This document shows, piece after piece, positions 53,815-62,830 of a DNA stretch of 64,000 nucleotides; within the stretch, counting starts at the first letter, position 1; each line of letters opens with the position of its first letter. This DNA is from JALOAT01 sp041687015 (GTDB lineage: Bacteria; Pseudomonadota; Gammaproteobacteria; Thiohalomonadales; Thiohalomonadaceae): contig JAWLCT010000008.1 in NCBI GenBank assembly GCA_041687015.1, positions 30,938 through 94,937 of the forward strand, read 5' to 3'. The notes beneath the pieces are model-generated. The model made no database searches. It was not told the DNA's origin and saw only the letters and a program-made list of their open reading frames with translations. Made by a program: the position numbers and the translations under genes.

Positions 53815-54093
53815 GGGCAGGCGTGACTCCTCTTGATGTTGTGAAACTATAACGGCAAAACGCCATCCGTCCGGCGCGTTTGCGGCGAGCGTCCTGACGA
53901 TGAACGATCCTTTCGAAGCCTAGCCAAGAAATGCGCGAGGCCGCATAAAGGATTTTCCGGAACCGCCGACACATAGGCCGTCAGGTCCGCTGTGGGCTGC
54001 CCCCGTCGTGCGCAAATCCTGGGGGACCCTGCACACTTTGACCGGGACAGACCGTACAATGCGTCTCGGGCCCGAGCAGGAGATTGAGATTCC

Positions 54094-54798
54094 ATGCCTT
54101 ACCGCGACAAGCCGGACAGGGAGAGAACAGCGGCATCCGCCGGTCTGTCGTTCGGCAACCCCATGGACGAGGAGCCGCCACAGATCGAAGCCAATCCCGG
54201 CACCGAGCTGATCATTGAAGTGGAAGGCGTATATGGCCACCTCAAGAGCGAGCTGGTCGGCAAGCGGCCGGGCCACTATCTCATCATCCGCACACCGGCC
54301 GGACCGCCGGGTTTCTCCTCCAAGCTGTTCAAGGGCAACACCATCATTGTGCGCTACCTGGAAAAGGGCAGCGCCTGCGGTTTCCAGAGCCATATCATCA
54401 GCACGGTCACGGAACCTGAGTCTTTGACCTTTATCGAGTGCCCGCGTTTGGTACAGGAGAAGAGCCTGCGTGATGCGCGCCGTTTGGAAACATATCTGCC
54501 CTGCAAGGTGGCCGTGAACAGTCAGACGACCGAGGGCAACATCGTCGACCTGAGCCGTACCGGATGCCGCTGCGTATTACCCGTGCATCTGCACGAGAGT
54601 GTGTTGCGCGTGCATGTGGGCGACGCCCTCGTGATCGCCTTGCCGCTCGATGATCAGCCCGTGCGCGTGACAGGCAAGGTGCGCAACGTGAATACCTGCC
54701 ATGCATCGCTCCAGGTGGGTATCCAGTTCGAGGGGCTGGACAAGGAGACGGACGAGCACATCGTCGAATTCCTGGTGAAACACGGGGCGGAGATCTGA
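54094..54798 (+). CDS. YcgR-like PilZ protein (flagellar brake type)
   Basis: A 234-residue protein with an N-terminal YcgR-type domain (about residues 35-125; LIIEVEGVYGHLKSELVGK) and a C-terminal PilZ domain: the RxxxR is in RDARRLETYLPCKV and D/NxSxxG is DLSRTGCRC. It would bind c-di-GMP and act on flagellar motor speed or switching. It sits in an operon-like line with a HD-GYP gene and upstream of a FlhG-like gene. An RBS AGGAG is 12 bases upstream of the ATG. Confidence 0.88.
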   Translation: MPYRDKPDRERTAASAGLSFGNPMDEEPPQIEANPGTELIIEVEGVYGHLKSELVGKRPGHYLIIRTPAGPPGFSSKLFKGNTIIVRYLEKGSACGFQSHIISTVTEPESLTFIECPRLVQEKSLRDARRLETYLPCKVAVNSQTTEGNIVDLSRTGCRCVLPVHLHESVLRVHVGDALVIALPLDDQPVRVTGKVRNVNTCHASLQVGIQFEGLDKETDEHIVEFLVKHGAEI

Positions 54799-54888
54799 GC
54801 CCGTTCGGGGCGGGATAGGTGACGTGGACGTCGGGACGGCCATTCGCAAACTCAGGCAGTGCAGCAGCGCCGCGCCCGGCGCAATGTC

Positions 54889-56136
54889 ATGATCAAGAAA
54901 ATCCCGATCGAAAGCTTACGTGTCGGGATGTATGTCCATGACATCAACTGCGGCTGGCTCGATCACCCCTTCCTGCTCAATCAGCTCTACGTGCGTGACC
55001 CGGCGACACTGGCGCGCATCGTGCGCACGGGCACGCGCGAGGTCTACATCGACACCGCCCGTGGCGATGACGTTCCCCATGAAAACCTGCATAAGGACGA
55101 TCGTCTTGCGCAGGTGAAGACCAAGGAGCAGGTCGAAGACGAACTGCTCGCCGAGCTGCACCGCGTTGTCCGCACCGCACAACCCACCCGGGCGCGCACA
55201 CCGGTGCGCGAGGAATTGTTCTACGCGCGTTCCACCGCCAATGAGGCCAAGCGTGTGGTCACCACGTTGATGCACAGCGTGCGCGCGGGTCGCCAGTTCG
55301 CGCTGGCCGAGGTGGAGGACGTTGTCGGTCAGCTGGCTGATTCGGTTCTGCGCAACCCTCAAGCACTCCTCGGACTCACACGTATCCGCCACCGCGATCA
55401 CTACACCTTCGAGCATTCCGTGAGTGTGGCGGTTTTCATGCTGGCCTTCGCCCGGGAACTGGGCTTCGATGAGGCCACCGTGCGCGAGCTCGGTGTGGGC
55501 GGCCTGTTGCACGACATCGGCAAGACGCGCATTCCCCTCAACATCCTCAACAAGCCGGGTCCGCTTTCCGAAGAGGAATACATGGTGATGCGCGAGCACG
55601 TGGACCTTGGGCGCGCGCTGCTGGAACAACACGGTGGCGTAGGACCGATAGCCATGGCGGTGGTGAACGAGCACCACGAACGCTGTGACGGGAACGGCTA
55701 TCCGCACGCCCTCACGGGCGAACAGATTTCACGGTTCGGTCAAATGGCCGCCATCGTGGACGTGTATGACGCCATCACCGCGGACCGCGTCTACCACCAT
55801 GCGGAGGTGCCGACACGTGTCCTCGGCCAGCTTCTCGAATGGGGCGAGCATCACTTCAACATGCCTTTGGTGCACCAGTTCATTCGTTGCGTGGGCATCT
55901 ACCCGGTCGGCTCCCTGGTGCGCCTGATGAACGGCTGGATCGGTGTGGTGGTGGAGCAGGGTGAACGGGATTTGTTGCATCCGCGTCTGCGTGCCGTGTA
56001 CGACACGCACAAGGGCGAATTCATGCCGCCGCAGGAACTCGATCTGGCCTCGCCCTCGGCAGGTGACGACTACCGCATCGATGGTGCGGTGTCGGAGACC
56101 CGTTGGGGTATCAGCGGCGCCGACTACCTGGACTGA
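54889..56136 (+). CDS. HD-GYP c-di-GMP phosphodiesterase with DUF3391, copy 2
   Basis: A 415-residue protein of the same build as copy 1: DUF3391 (IESLRVGMYVHDINCGWLDH), HD at 208-209 (LLHDIGKTRIP) and GYP motif HHERCDGNGYP at 262-272. Compared with copy 1 it has a longer linker. Both end in a domain with QFIRCVGIYPVGS. It probably controls c-di-GMP next to the YcgR-like protein. Start ATG at 54889 (MIKKIPIE), parallel to MIKVISID in copy 1. Confidence 0.92.
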   Translation: MIKKIPIESLRVGMYVHDINCGWLDHPFLLNQLYVRDPATLARIVRTGTREVYIDTARGDDVPHENLHKDDRLAQVKTKEQVEDELLAELHRVVRTAQPTRARTPVREELFYARSTANEAKRVVTTLMHSVRAGRQFALAEVEDVVGQLADSVLRNPQALLGLTRIRHRDHYTFEHSVSVAVFMLAFARELGFDEATVRELGVGGLLHDIGKTRIPLNILNKPGPLSEEEYMVMREHVDLGRALLEQHGGVGPIAMAVVNEHHERCDGNGYPHALTGEQISRFGQMAAIVDVYDAITADRVYHHAEVPTRVLGQLLEWGEHHFNMPLVHQFIRCVGIYPVGSLVRLMNGWIGVVVEQGERDLLHPRLRAVYDTHKGEFMPPQELDLASPSAGDDYRIDGAVSETRWGISGADYLD

Positions 56137-56163
56137 TACGGCTGCGCCCGCGTAGCGGCGCCC

Positions 56164-57000
56164 TCACGCGTTCCCGAGCAGTGACAGCAGGCGTTCGAGC
56201 ACGCCCGGCCGGGCCTCGTCCGGGCGCGACTCCTTGGGAAGGTTGCGCGTTTGCAGCAGCGAATCGGCCATGCGCCAAATGGCCGAAGCCGCCTGGCTCT
56301 GGGGATAGGCGAGAATGAACGGCTGCCGCTGACGCACTGCGCTGCCCACGGCCTGGTCGTAGAGGATCACGCCTTCCTCGATAAGTCGGCTGCCCACGTA
56401 ATGGGCGGCCATGGACTCGAGGCGCAGCATGGCGCGCTTCGCCTCCTTCTCATCCCGCGCCATGTTGATGACCAGGTGGACCTGGCTCCAGGGCGCGCGG
56501 CCGTGCACCACCTTGATGGCCGCGTAGGCATCCACCAGCGCCGTCGGTTCGGGCGTGGTCACCACCAGCACGTCATCGGCCACGCGGGCAAAATCCATGG
56601 TGCTGGCCGAAATACCGGCGCCCGTGTCGATGATGATGAAATCCGCCTCCTGCACCAGATCCTGGATGGCTTCCGAAAAGATCTGGCGCTCGCGCCTGGA
56701 CAAATTCGCCAGGTGCTCGTCGCCCGAAGCGCCCGGAACGACCTTTATACCGACGGGCGTGTCGATGAGGATTTCGCGAATGGACTTGTGTTCCGCAAGC
56801 ACATCGCTCAAGTCGCCCTGGGGCTGCAGGCGCATCAGCACCTGCACATTGGCAAGCCCCAGATCCGCATCCCACAACACCACACGCTGAACGCGGCTGG
56901 CCAGGGCGATGGCGAGATTCAGGGCCACATTGGTCTTGCCGACGCCGCCCTTGCCGGAGGTGACGGCCAGGACGCGGGCTGTTTCAATCGGTCGCTGCAT
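56164..57000 (-). CDS. MinD/FlhG-like ATPase
   Basis: A 278-residue P-loop ATPase of the MinD/ParA group. The deviant Walker A is SGKGGVGKTN (about residues 15-24), with VVLWDADLGLANV and IIIDTGAGISASTMDF following. INMARDEKEAKRA fits FlhG (MotR), which controls flagellum number and placement. The neighbours (PilZ, HD-GYP) support a motility role, but flhF and fli genes are not in the window. The ORF is open upstream, but the P-loop sits at the N-terminus with ATG at 57000. Confidence 0.88.
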   Translation of the reverse strand: MQRPIETARVLAVTSGKGGVGKTNVALNLAIALASRVQRVVLWDADLGLANVQVLMRLQPQGDLSDVLAEHKSIREILIDTPVGIKVVPGASGDEHLANLSRRERQIFSEAIQDLVQEADFIIIDTGAGISASTMDFARVADDVLVVTTPEPTALVDAYAAIKVVHGRAPWSQVHLVINMARDEKEAKRAMLRLESMAAHYVGSRLIEEGVILYDQAVGSAVRQRQPFILAYPQSQAASAIWRMADSLLQTRNLPKESRPDEARPGVLERLLSLLGNA

Positions 57001-57132
57001 GGGTGGCACTCTTGGTTGCGCCGATTCTACGTCATTGGGAAGCAGAAGGATCGCCGCTTCATGGCGATGGCGGGATCGCTTGCCTATATCTGAAACGGCA
57101 ACTCCCCTTTTTCCGATTCTGGAGCCGCGCCC

Positions 57133-58644
57133 ATGGAACTGCCAGGACAGGCTGCCTCGTACTGGATGGACATCGCACGGCCGGAATTCTCCCCGCTCGC
57201 GGGTGGCGCCAAGGTGGACGTGGCCGTCATCGGGGGCGGCTGGGTGGGTATCCTGGTGGCCGACCTGCTCAAGCGTGGCGGCCGCACCGTGGCCGTGCTG
57301 GAAGGGCGCCGGGTGGCCGGTCAGGTGACGGGGCGTACCAGCGCCAAGCTCACCTCCCTGCACCGGCTGATCTACGCGCAGCTCATACGCGATTTCGACG
57401 AGGCCACAGCGCGTCTGTACGGCGAGGCCAATCAGGCCGGCATCGACTACGTGGAGCGCATTGCCGCCGAACGGGGCATCGACTGCGACTTCGCGCGCGT
57501 GCCCGCTTACACCTACAGCGAGAAAGGCCAGGATCTCGCGGCGATGCATCAGGAGGTGGAGGCAGCGGGCCGGCTGGGCCTGCCGGCGTCGTTCGTCGCC
57601 GAGCCGCCGTTGCCGTTTCCCGTGGCGGGGGCCGTGTGCTTCGAAAACCAGGCGCGCTTTCATCCGCTCAAGTTCCTGATGCCCATCGCCGCGTCCATAC
57701 CGGGCGACGGCAGCCAGGTGTTCGAGCACACCCGTGTGTTCGACGTGGAGCCCGGGAACCCGCACCGGGTACTGACCGACCGCGGTACCGTCTGGGCGCG
57801 CGATGTGATCATCGCCACCAACCTGCCGTTCATGCTCCAGGGGTTGCACTTCGCTCGGGTGTTTCCACAACGCCACGCGCTGCTCGCCGCGCGGCTCGCC
57901 CCGGGTACGCTACCCGAGGGCATGTTCATCAGCGTGGGCGAACCGAGCTTTTCCATTCGTCCCCATCCCGACCCGCGAGGCGACTTACTCGTCACCGTCG
58001 GGCCCGCCTTCAAGACCGGGCAGGGCGACACCGGCGAGGCCTTACGTCAGCTGGAGGCTTTCACCCGCGAGCGTTTCGCCGTGGAAGAGGTGTTGTTCCG
58101 CTGGGGCAACCAGGATTATTTCTCGCCCGACCGGATCCCGCTGGTGGGCAAGCTCAGCGTCACCACGCGGCGGATCTATGTGGCGACCGGCTTCAGCGCC
58201 TGGGGCCTCGCCAACGGCGTGGCGGCGGCGCAGGTGCTTAGTGACCACGTTCTGGAGCGGGCCAACCCGTGGAGCGCCATGTACGATGCCACCCGTTTCC
58301 ATCTGCGGGTGACGGGCAAGGCATTGCTCGGCGAAAACTTCCAGGTCGGCAAGGGGTGGCTAAAGGATCGTGTGAAGACCTGGCGGCTGAAAGACGTGTG
58401 CGACGTCAGTCGCGGCGAGGGCGGGGTGTGCCGGCACAACGGCGTGCCGGTGGCAGTCTACAAGGGCGAGGATGGACGCAACCACTATTTGTCGCCGTTC
58501 TGCCCTCATTTGGGCTGCATGGTGGGCTGGAACAGCGCAGAGAAGAGCTGGGACTGCCCCTGTCACGGTTCCCGCTTCACTGCGGAGGGCGAGGTGATCG
58601 AGGGGCCTTCGGTGCGCGATCTGGAACGGCGCGCAGAGGATTGA
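57133..58644 (+). CDS. FAD-dependent oxidoreductase fused to Rieske domain
   Basis: A 503-residue fusion. An N-terminal DAO-like FAD domain has AVIGGGWVGILVADLLKRGG, VTGRTSAKLTSLH and RIYVATGFSAWGLANGVAAA. A C-terminal Rieske domain (about residues 410-500) binds a 2Fe-2S cluster through CPHLGC and CPCHGS. The combination resembles gamma-glutamylputrescine-oxidase-like/Rieske proteins found in many bacteria; the substrate is unknown. The intergenic space is divergent from flhG-like. Confidence 0.9.
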   Translation: MELPGQAASYWMDIARPEFSPLAGGAKVDVAVIGGGWVGILVADLLKRGGRTVAVLEGRRVAGQVTGRTSAKLTSLHRLIYAQLIRDFDEATARLYGEANQAGIDYVERIAAERGIDCDFARVPAYTYSEKGQDLAAMHQEVEAAGRLGLPASFVAEPPLPFPVAGAVCFENQARFHPLKFLMPIAASIPGDGSQVFEHTRVFDVEPGNPHRVLTDRGTVWARDVIIATNLPFMLQGLHFARVFPQRHALLAARLAPGTLPEGMFISVGEPSFSIRPHPDPRGDLLVTVGPAFKTGQGDTGEALRQLEAFTRERFAVEEVLFRWGNQDYFSPDRIPLVGKLSVTTRRIYVATGFSAWGLANGVAAAQVLSDHVLERANPWSAMYDATRFHLRVTGKALLGENFQVGKGWLKDRVKTWRLKDVCDVSRGEGGVCRHNGVPVAVYKGEDGRNHYLSPFCPHLGCMVGWNSAEKSWDCPCHGSRFTAEGEVIEGPSVRDLERRAED

Positions 58645-58723
58645 ACGAACCCGCCGTTCAGGACGGGCGCGGCGCGTGTGCGGCTGCGGGCGCCCCGCAG
58701 GACGCCCGCAGGCGGCGCAGCGT

Positions 58724-58834
58724 TTATTTGTAATTGTTGCCGCGATTGAAACGGCCGGCATCGAAGATGCGGCCCAGAAAGCAGAAGTAGAAGAGAAGGC
58801 CGTATACGAGTGTGCCGATGATGGTGTCGAGCAT
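58724..58834 (-). CDS. Small membrane protein (36 residues)
   Basis: Read directly on the minus strand: MLDTIIGTLVYGLLFYFCFL then GRIFDAGRFNRGNNYK. It has a single hydrophobic helix and a basic tail. An AGAGGG ribosome-binding site lies about 9 bases before the ATG. The codon use and strong start support a real gene, though no family is known. Confidence 0.6.
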   Translation of the reverse strand: MLDTIIGTLVYGLLFYFCFLGRIFDAGRFNRGNNYK

Positions 58835-59031
58835 GGACTCATTCCCTCTGATAATTGTTAGGAGTGCCCTGATGTGGGCGACAACCTCATCCTATGAGGG
58901 GGCATTCCGCTCTGGCATTGAAAATCGTCAATCCAACAGCTTTTTCAGTTGCAGGTAAGGCTCGATTCAGCGTCGATTCAGGCGCCCCGTCCATGCTCTT
59001 CCCGTCCCAAGGAACAGCTCAGGAGAGAGCG

Positions 59032-59157
59032 ATGAAAAAGAAATTGCTTCGATGGGTCGCCGATGCCTGGATTGTCGTGTCCGGTCTTTGGATCGCCGTA
59101 GCAGGCTTCGGTCGCGGCGACGTGACCTGGCTGGCCGGGCTGGCCATGGTGGGCTGA
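59032..59157 (+). CDS. Small membrane protein (41 residues)
   Basis: MKKKLLRWVADAWIVVSGLW followed by IAVAGFGRGDVTWLAGLAMVG: a basic start, then two short hydrophobic stretches. An AGGAGAGAGCG ribosome-binding site is well placed before the ATG at 59032. It is followed by a strong hairpin terminator. The ORF can be extended to 58894 but homology and codon use favour the ATG. Function unknown. Confidence 0.6.
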   Translation: MKKKLLRWVADAWIVVSGLWIAVAGFGRGDVTWLAGLAMVG

Positions 59158-59165
59158 CGCAAAAC

Positions 59166-59205
59166 CCGGGCGGGCGAACGAGCCGGTCAAGGTTCGCCCG
59201 TCCGG
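59166..59205 (+). terminator. Long hairpin after the 41-residue gene
   Basis: A 14-bp stem (59166-59179 with 59192-59205, one G-U pair) with a 12-base loop, followed by TGATTCCCCCTTTTCTC. It is the right place for the end of the small membrane protein transcript. Confidence 0.6.
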
Positions 59206-59310
59206 TGATTCCCCCTTTTCTCTTCTTCGCCTGGCGAGGTAAGTTTGCAGGCTTGCATTTCTTTGCAATAGCTTGCGCTTCCGTTGGCCACGATCCCCGG
59301 TCATGCAGTT

Positions 59311-59460
59311 ACAGTGCCTGCACGGGCCGGAAGCCCGTCAGGGAACCATCGGCCCCTGGATCGGCTCTTTAGTGTACTGGCAGCCAGTTACCCAGAAATT
59401 GCCGATACGGGGCACGGAAGACCTGCCCACGAATCAAACACGTAAGACTGTTTGACCGGG
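59311..59460 (+). ncRNA. Candidate structured RNA upstream of the exporter operon
   Basis: Three consecutive well-formed hairpins: (1) CCTG-C-ACGGGC/GCCCGT-CAGG at 59317-59342 with loop CGGAA; (2) GCCCC..ATCGGC at 59352-59365 with GCCGAT..GGGGC at 59401-59413, with an inner GTACTGGC/GCCAGTTAC stem (59374-59391); (3) TCAAACA/TGTTTGA at 59434-59455. They lie in a 415-base intergenic region that contains no gene. It may be a leader RNA or an independent small RNA. It does not match a riboswitch I know. Confidence 0.5.
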
Positions 59461-59572
59461 CCGCTGTGCACCCGCGGGCATGAAAGCAGGCACGACGACC
59501 CATCTCAGCACCTTGCCAGTGCGCGGAAGTAAGTAATCGGGTGTGCGCCCGCACCTTTGACCGGAGTTGAAC

Positions 59573-60820
59573 ATGAATAATGACAATAGCGTGGCCCGCA
59601 CCCTGGCCATGGCTCCTGCGCGCCGCCGTTCCTGGCGCTGGCCGCTGGTGGGCGTGGCCGTGCTGGTGTTGGCGGTGCTGGGCTGGCAGTGGTTCGCCCG
59701 CGGGTCGGATGCCCCGAATTACAAGACCGCGGAATCCTTTCTGGGCGGCCTGGTGGTGAGTGTGAGCGCCACCGGCACCTTGCAACCCCTCAACAGCGTG
59801 GACGTGGGCAGTGAACTCTCCGGCACCATCGCCAGCGTTGAGGTGGATTTCAATGACCGGGTGGAGCCGGGCCAGGTTCTGGCCCGGCTCGATCGTGAAA
59901 TGCTGGACGCTCGCCTGGTGGAGGCCCGCGCTTCCCTGAAGGCGGCCCAGGCCAAGGTCAAGGAAGCGGCTGCGACGGTCACGGAGACGCGCCTTGCCCT
60001 GAAACGTTGCGAGGAACTGGTGGCGCGGCAAATGTGCACGGCCAGCGACCTGGACAAGCAGCGCGCGGCCTTCGCCCGCGCCGAGGCCGCCGAGATCATG
60101 GCCCAGGCCCAGGCGGCGCAGGCCCAGGCGGCGGTGGAGGCACAGGAAACCAACCTGCGCAAATCGGTGATCCGCGCGCCCATGGGCGGCATCGTGCTCA
60201 ATCGCCAGGTGGAAAAGGGCCAGACCGTGGCGGCCTCGTTCCAGACCCCCGTGCTGTTCACCCTGGCCGACGACCTGTCGCGCATGGAACTCATCGTGGC
60301 GGTGGACGAGGCCGACATCGGTCAGGTGCGCGCGGGTCAGTCGGCCACCTTCACGGTGGACGCCTATCCGGGCCGTAGCTTCCAGGCGGAGGTGAAACAG
60401 ATCCGCCAGGCGCCCAAGACCGTCGAGGGCGTGGTGACCTACGAGACCGTACTGTCAGTGGCCAATGAGGACCTGGTGCTGATGCCGGGTATGACCGCCA
60501 CCGCCGACATCGTGAGCGCACGTCTCACTGACGTCCTGCTGGTACCCAATGCCGCGCTGCGTTTCTCACCGCCGGCCCAGGTAGCGCAGAGCCGCTCCGG
60601 CGGTATGTTCGCCATGCGAGGCCCGCCCCGGACGCCGAAGACGGCGCTGAAGGCAAAAGAGCCGAACGGCCGCCAGACGGTATACACCCTGCACGAAGGT
60701 GCACTGACGCCGCTGAGCATCAGGACGGGCATGTCCGACGGGCGCAACACCCAGGTGCTCGAAGGTGACCTGCAGCCGGCCACCGTGCTGGTCACCGATA
60801 TCATGAGCACGCCGCGATGA
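59573..60820 (+). CDS. MacA-like periplasmic adaptor (HlyD family)
   Basis: A 415-residue membrane-fusion protein. A short cytoplasmic arm and one membrane helix (about residues 21-41, WPLVGVAVLVLAVLGWQW) are followed by lipoyl (VGSELSGTIASVEVDFNDRVEPGQVLARLD), a long alpha-helical hairpin (residues 110-200), a second half lipoyl (VIRAPMGGIVLNRQVEKGQTV) and beta-barrel. It links an ABC transporter to an outer-membrane channel. ATG at 59573 follows GGAG by 6 bases. ATGA overlap with the ATPase gene. It is the first gene of a macAB-like operon. Confidence 0.92.
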   Translation: MNNDNSVARTLAMAPARRRSWRWPLVGVAVLVLAVLGWQWFARGSDAPNYKTAESFLGGLVVSVSATGTLQPLNSVDVGSELSGTIASVEVDFNDRVEPGQVLARLDREMLDARLVEARASLKAAQAKVKEAAATVTETRLALKRCEELVARQMCTASDLDKQRAAFARAEAAEIMAQAQAAQAQAAVEAQETNLRKSVIRAPMGGIVLNRQVEKGQTVAASFQTPVLFTLADDLSRMELIVAVDEADIGQVRAGQSATFTVDAYPGRSFQAEVKQIRQAPKTVEGVVTYETVLSVANEDLVLMPGMTATADIVSARLTDVLLVPNAALRFSPPAQVAQSRSGGMFAMRGPPRTPKTALKAKEPNGRQTVYTLHEGALTPLSIRTGMSDGRNTQVLEGDLQPATVLVTDIMSTPR

Positions 60821-61515
60821 CGAAACCCCTCATCGCGCTGCGCGGTGTACGCAAGGTGTATGGCCGGGGCGAGGCCGCGGTGACGGCGTTGTGCGGCATC
60901 GACCTCGTCATCGAACCGGGTGAGTTCGTCGCCATGATGGGCCCGAGCGGTTCGGGCAAATCCACCTGCATGAACATCCTCGGCTGCCTGGACACCCCCA
61001 CCGACGGGACGTATCTGTTCGACGACGTGGATGCAGGACGCTTGTCCCGCGACGGGCGCGCCCTGCTGCGCCGCCATTTCCTCGGTTTCGTGTTTCAGGG
61101 CTTCAACCTGCTGGCACGCACGTCGGCGTTGGAAAACGTCGAACTGCCGCTGGTCTACCGCGGCATGCCCGCCGCGGAACGCCACGCCCGGGCGCGCGCC
61201 GCGCTCGTCTCCGTGGGCTTGGAAGGCCGCGAAAGCCACACCCCCGCGGAGCTTTCCGGCGGTCAGCAGCAGCGCGTGGCCATCGCCCGCGCGATCGTCA
61301 CCGAGCCCAAGGTACTGCTCGCCGACGAGCCCACCGGCAACCTGGACAGTGCCCGCAGCCACGAGATCATGGAGCTCATTCGCCAGCTCAACCGCGAGCA
61401 CGGCATCACGGTGGTGATGGTGACCCACGAGGCCGACATTGCGGCCTTTGCCGAACGGGTGGTGCGGTTCCGCGACGGACGTGTGGAACAGGACGTGCGC
61501 GGGGAGGCGGCCTGA
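60817..61515 (+). CDS. MacB-type ABC transporter ATP-binding protein
   Basis: A 232-residue ATPase. Walker A is GPSGSGKST, Q-loop FVFQGFNLLARTSALENVELPL, signature LSGGQQQRVAIARAI, Walker B VLLADEPTGNLDS, H-loop MVTHEAD. It is the LolD/MacB class, which drives periplasmic export by mechanotransmission. In E. coli MacB the ATPase and permease are one protein; here they are split. Coupled on both sides by overlaps. Confidence 0.94.
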   Translation: MTKPLIALRGVRKVYGRGEAAVTALCGIDLVIEPGEFVAMMGPSGSGKSTCMNILGCLDTPTDGTYLFDDVDAGRLSRDGRALLRRHFLGFVFQGFNLLARTSALENVELPLVYRGMPAAERHARARAALVSVGLEGRESHTPAELSGGQQQRVAIARAIVTEPKVLLADEPTGNLDSARSHEIMELIRQLNREHGITVVMVTHEADIAAFAERVVRFRDGRVEQDVRGEAA

Positions 61516-62720
61516 TGTTCGGCAACGCCCTGCTGCTCGCCCTGCGCGCCATCCGCCGCAACCTGCTGCGCTCCGCGCTCACCACCCTGGGCATCGTCAT
61601 CGGCGTCGCCGCGGTGATCACCATGGTGAATGTGGGTTCGGGTGCCACCGCCCAGGTCAAGGCGCAAATCAGCAGTCTCGGCAGCAATCTGCTCCAGGCC
61701 AGCCCTGGTCAGTTTTTCGGCATGGGGCAACGCATCGCCGCCAAACCCTTCACGGTCGACGATGCCGAAGCCATCGCCCGCGAGGTTTCGGGCCTGCGCG
61801 CTGTTGCGCCCACTGCGAGCCGCACATTGACGGCCGTGTACGGCAACGCCAACTGGATAACCACGGTCACCGGCACCAACAACGGCTATTTCACCGTGCG
61901 CGACTGGCCTGTCGCCAATGGCCGCATGTTCACCGAAAGCGAACTGCGCGCCGGCAAGGCGGTCTGCGTACTGGGCGAAACCGTGCGCAAGGAGTTGTTC
62001 GGCGGCCAGGATCCGGTGGGCGCCTCCATTCGCCTCAAGAACGTGTCCTGCGAGGTGATCGGCGTGCTCGCCGCCAAGGGCCAGTCGAGCATGGGCATGG
62101 ACCAGGACGATATGGTGGTGATTCCGCTGCGCACCTTCTGGCGACGCGTGGTGGGCAATCAGGACGTGCGCAACATCCAGATCTCGGCCCAGGACGGCGT
62201 ATCCACGGCCAAGGTGAAAAAGGATGTGGAGCAGATCCTGCGCGAGCGCCGTCGTATCGCACCCGACGAGGACGACAACTTCATGGTGCGTGACATGCAG
62301 GAAATCGCCGCCGCACTCACCGCCACCACCAAGGTACTTACCGCCTTGCTGGGCGCCGTGGCGGCGGTAAGCCTGCTGGTGGGCGGCATCGGCATCATGA
62401 ACATCATGCTGGTATCGGTCACGGAGCGCACGCGCGAGATCGGGATCCGATTGGCCATCGGTGCCATGGAGCAGGACGTTTTGTTGCAGTTCCTGGTCGA
62501 GGCCGTGGTGCTGTCGGTGTTCGGTGGTGTGCTGGGCATGCTGATAGCGCTTGCCATGACCTGGGGCGTCGCTGCGCTGCTCGGCGTCCCCATGGTGCTG
62601 GAACCGGCGATCTTCGCCGTGGCCTTCATCTTCTCAGCGGTCATCGGCGTGCTGTTCGGCTATTTCCCTGCCCGCCGCGCCGCGCGGCTCGATCCTATCG
62701 AGGCATTGCGGCATGAATGA
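61515..62720 (+). CDS. MacB/FtsX-type ABC permease
   Basis: A 401-residue permease with one N-terminal helix (AIRRNLLRSALTTLGIVIGVAAV), a large periplasmic MacB_PCD domain (about residues 45-265), and three C-terminal helices (VAAVSLLVGGIGIMNIMLVS, VEAVVLSVFGGVLGMLIALA, AFIFSAVIGVLFGYFPARRAARLDPIEALRHE). This completes a tripartite efflux or lipoprotein-type system with the adaptor and ATPase. The exported molecule could be a peptide, siderophore or antibiotic. TGATG overlap with the ATPase gene. Confidence 0.93.
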   Translation: MFGNALLLALRAIRRNLLRSALTTLGIVIGVAAVITMVNVGSGATAQVKAQISSLGSNLLQASPGQFFGMGQRIAAKPFTVDDAEAIAREVSGLRAVAPTASRTLTAVYGNANWITTVTGTNNGYFTVRDWPVANGRMFTESELRAGKAVCVLGETVRKELFGGQDPVGASIRLKNVSCEVIGVLAAKGQSSMGMDQDDMVVIPLRTFWRRVVGNQDVRNIQISAQDGVSTAKVKKDVEQILRERRRIAPDEDDNFMVRDMQEIAAALTATTKVLTALLGAVAAVSLLVGGIGIMNIMLVSVTERTREIGIRLAIGAMEQDVLLQFLVEAVVLSVFGGVLGMLIALAMTWGVAALLGVPMVLEPAIFAVAFIFSAVIGVLFGYFPARRAARLDPIEALRHE

Positions 62721-62741
62721 CAGGGGAGCATTCTCCCCTGT
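62720..62741 (+). terminator. Hairpin after the MacB-type permease
   Basis: ACAGGGGAG/CTCCCCTGT with a 4-base loop (CATT) starts at the last base of the permease stop codon. There is no T run. Likely an mRNA end or stabiliser. Confidence 0.5.
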
Positions 62742-62797
62742 CCTCGCCTGTTGTCCGGCTTAAGCGCCGCCGGCGTTCCTGTCGAATTTTTGGGAAA

Positions 62798-62825
62798 CCG
62801 GCGCGCTCACACGGGTGAGCGCCGG
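62798..62825 (-). terminator. Hairpin downstream of the PAAR gene
   Basis: CGCTCAC/GTGAGCG with loop ACGG, plus flanking CCGG/CCGG pairs with a two-base bulge, starts 5 bases beyond the PAAR stop codon on the minus strand. It probably ends PAAR transcription. Confidence 0.5.
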
Positions 62826-62830
62826 AGCGC

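Noticed and set aside
53815..54093. A promoter with TTGACC and TACAAT upstream of the PilZ gene
   Set aside because: The boxes are only 11 bases apart, too close for a sigma-70 promoter.
59341..59426. Cobalamin riboswitch, because of GGAAGACCTGCC and GGGAACC
   Set aside because: The conserved central core and B12 box of cobalamin riboswitches are not present, and the downstream genes are an efflux system.
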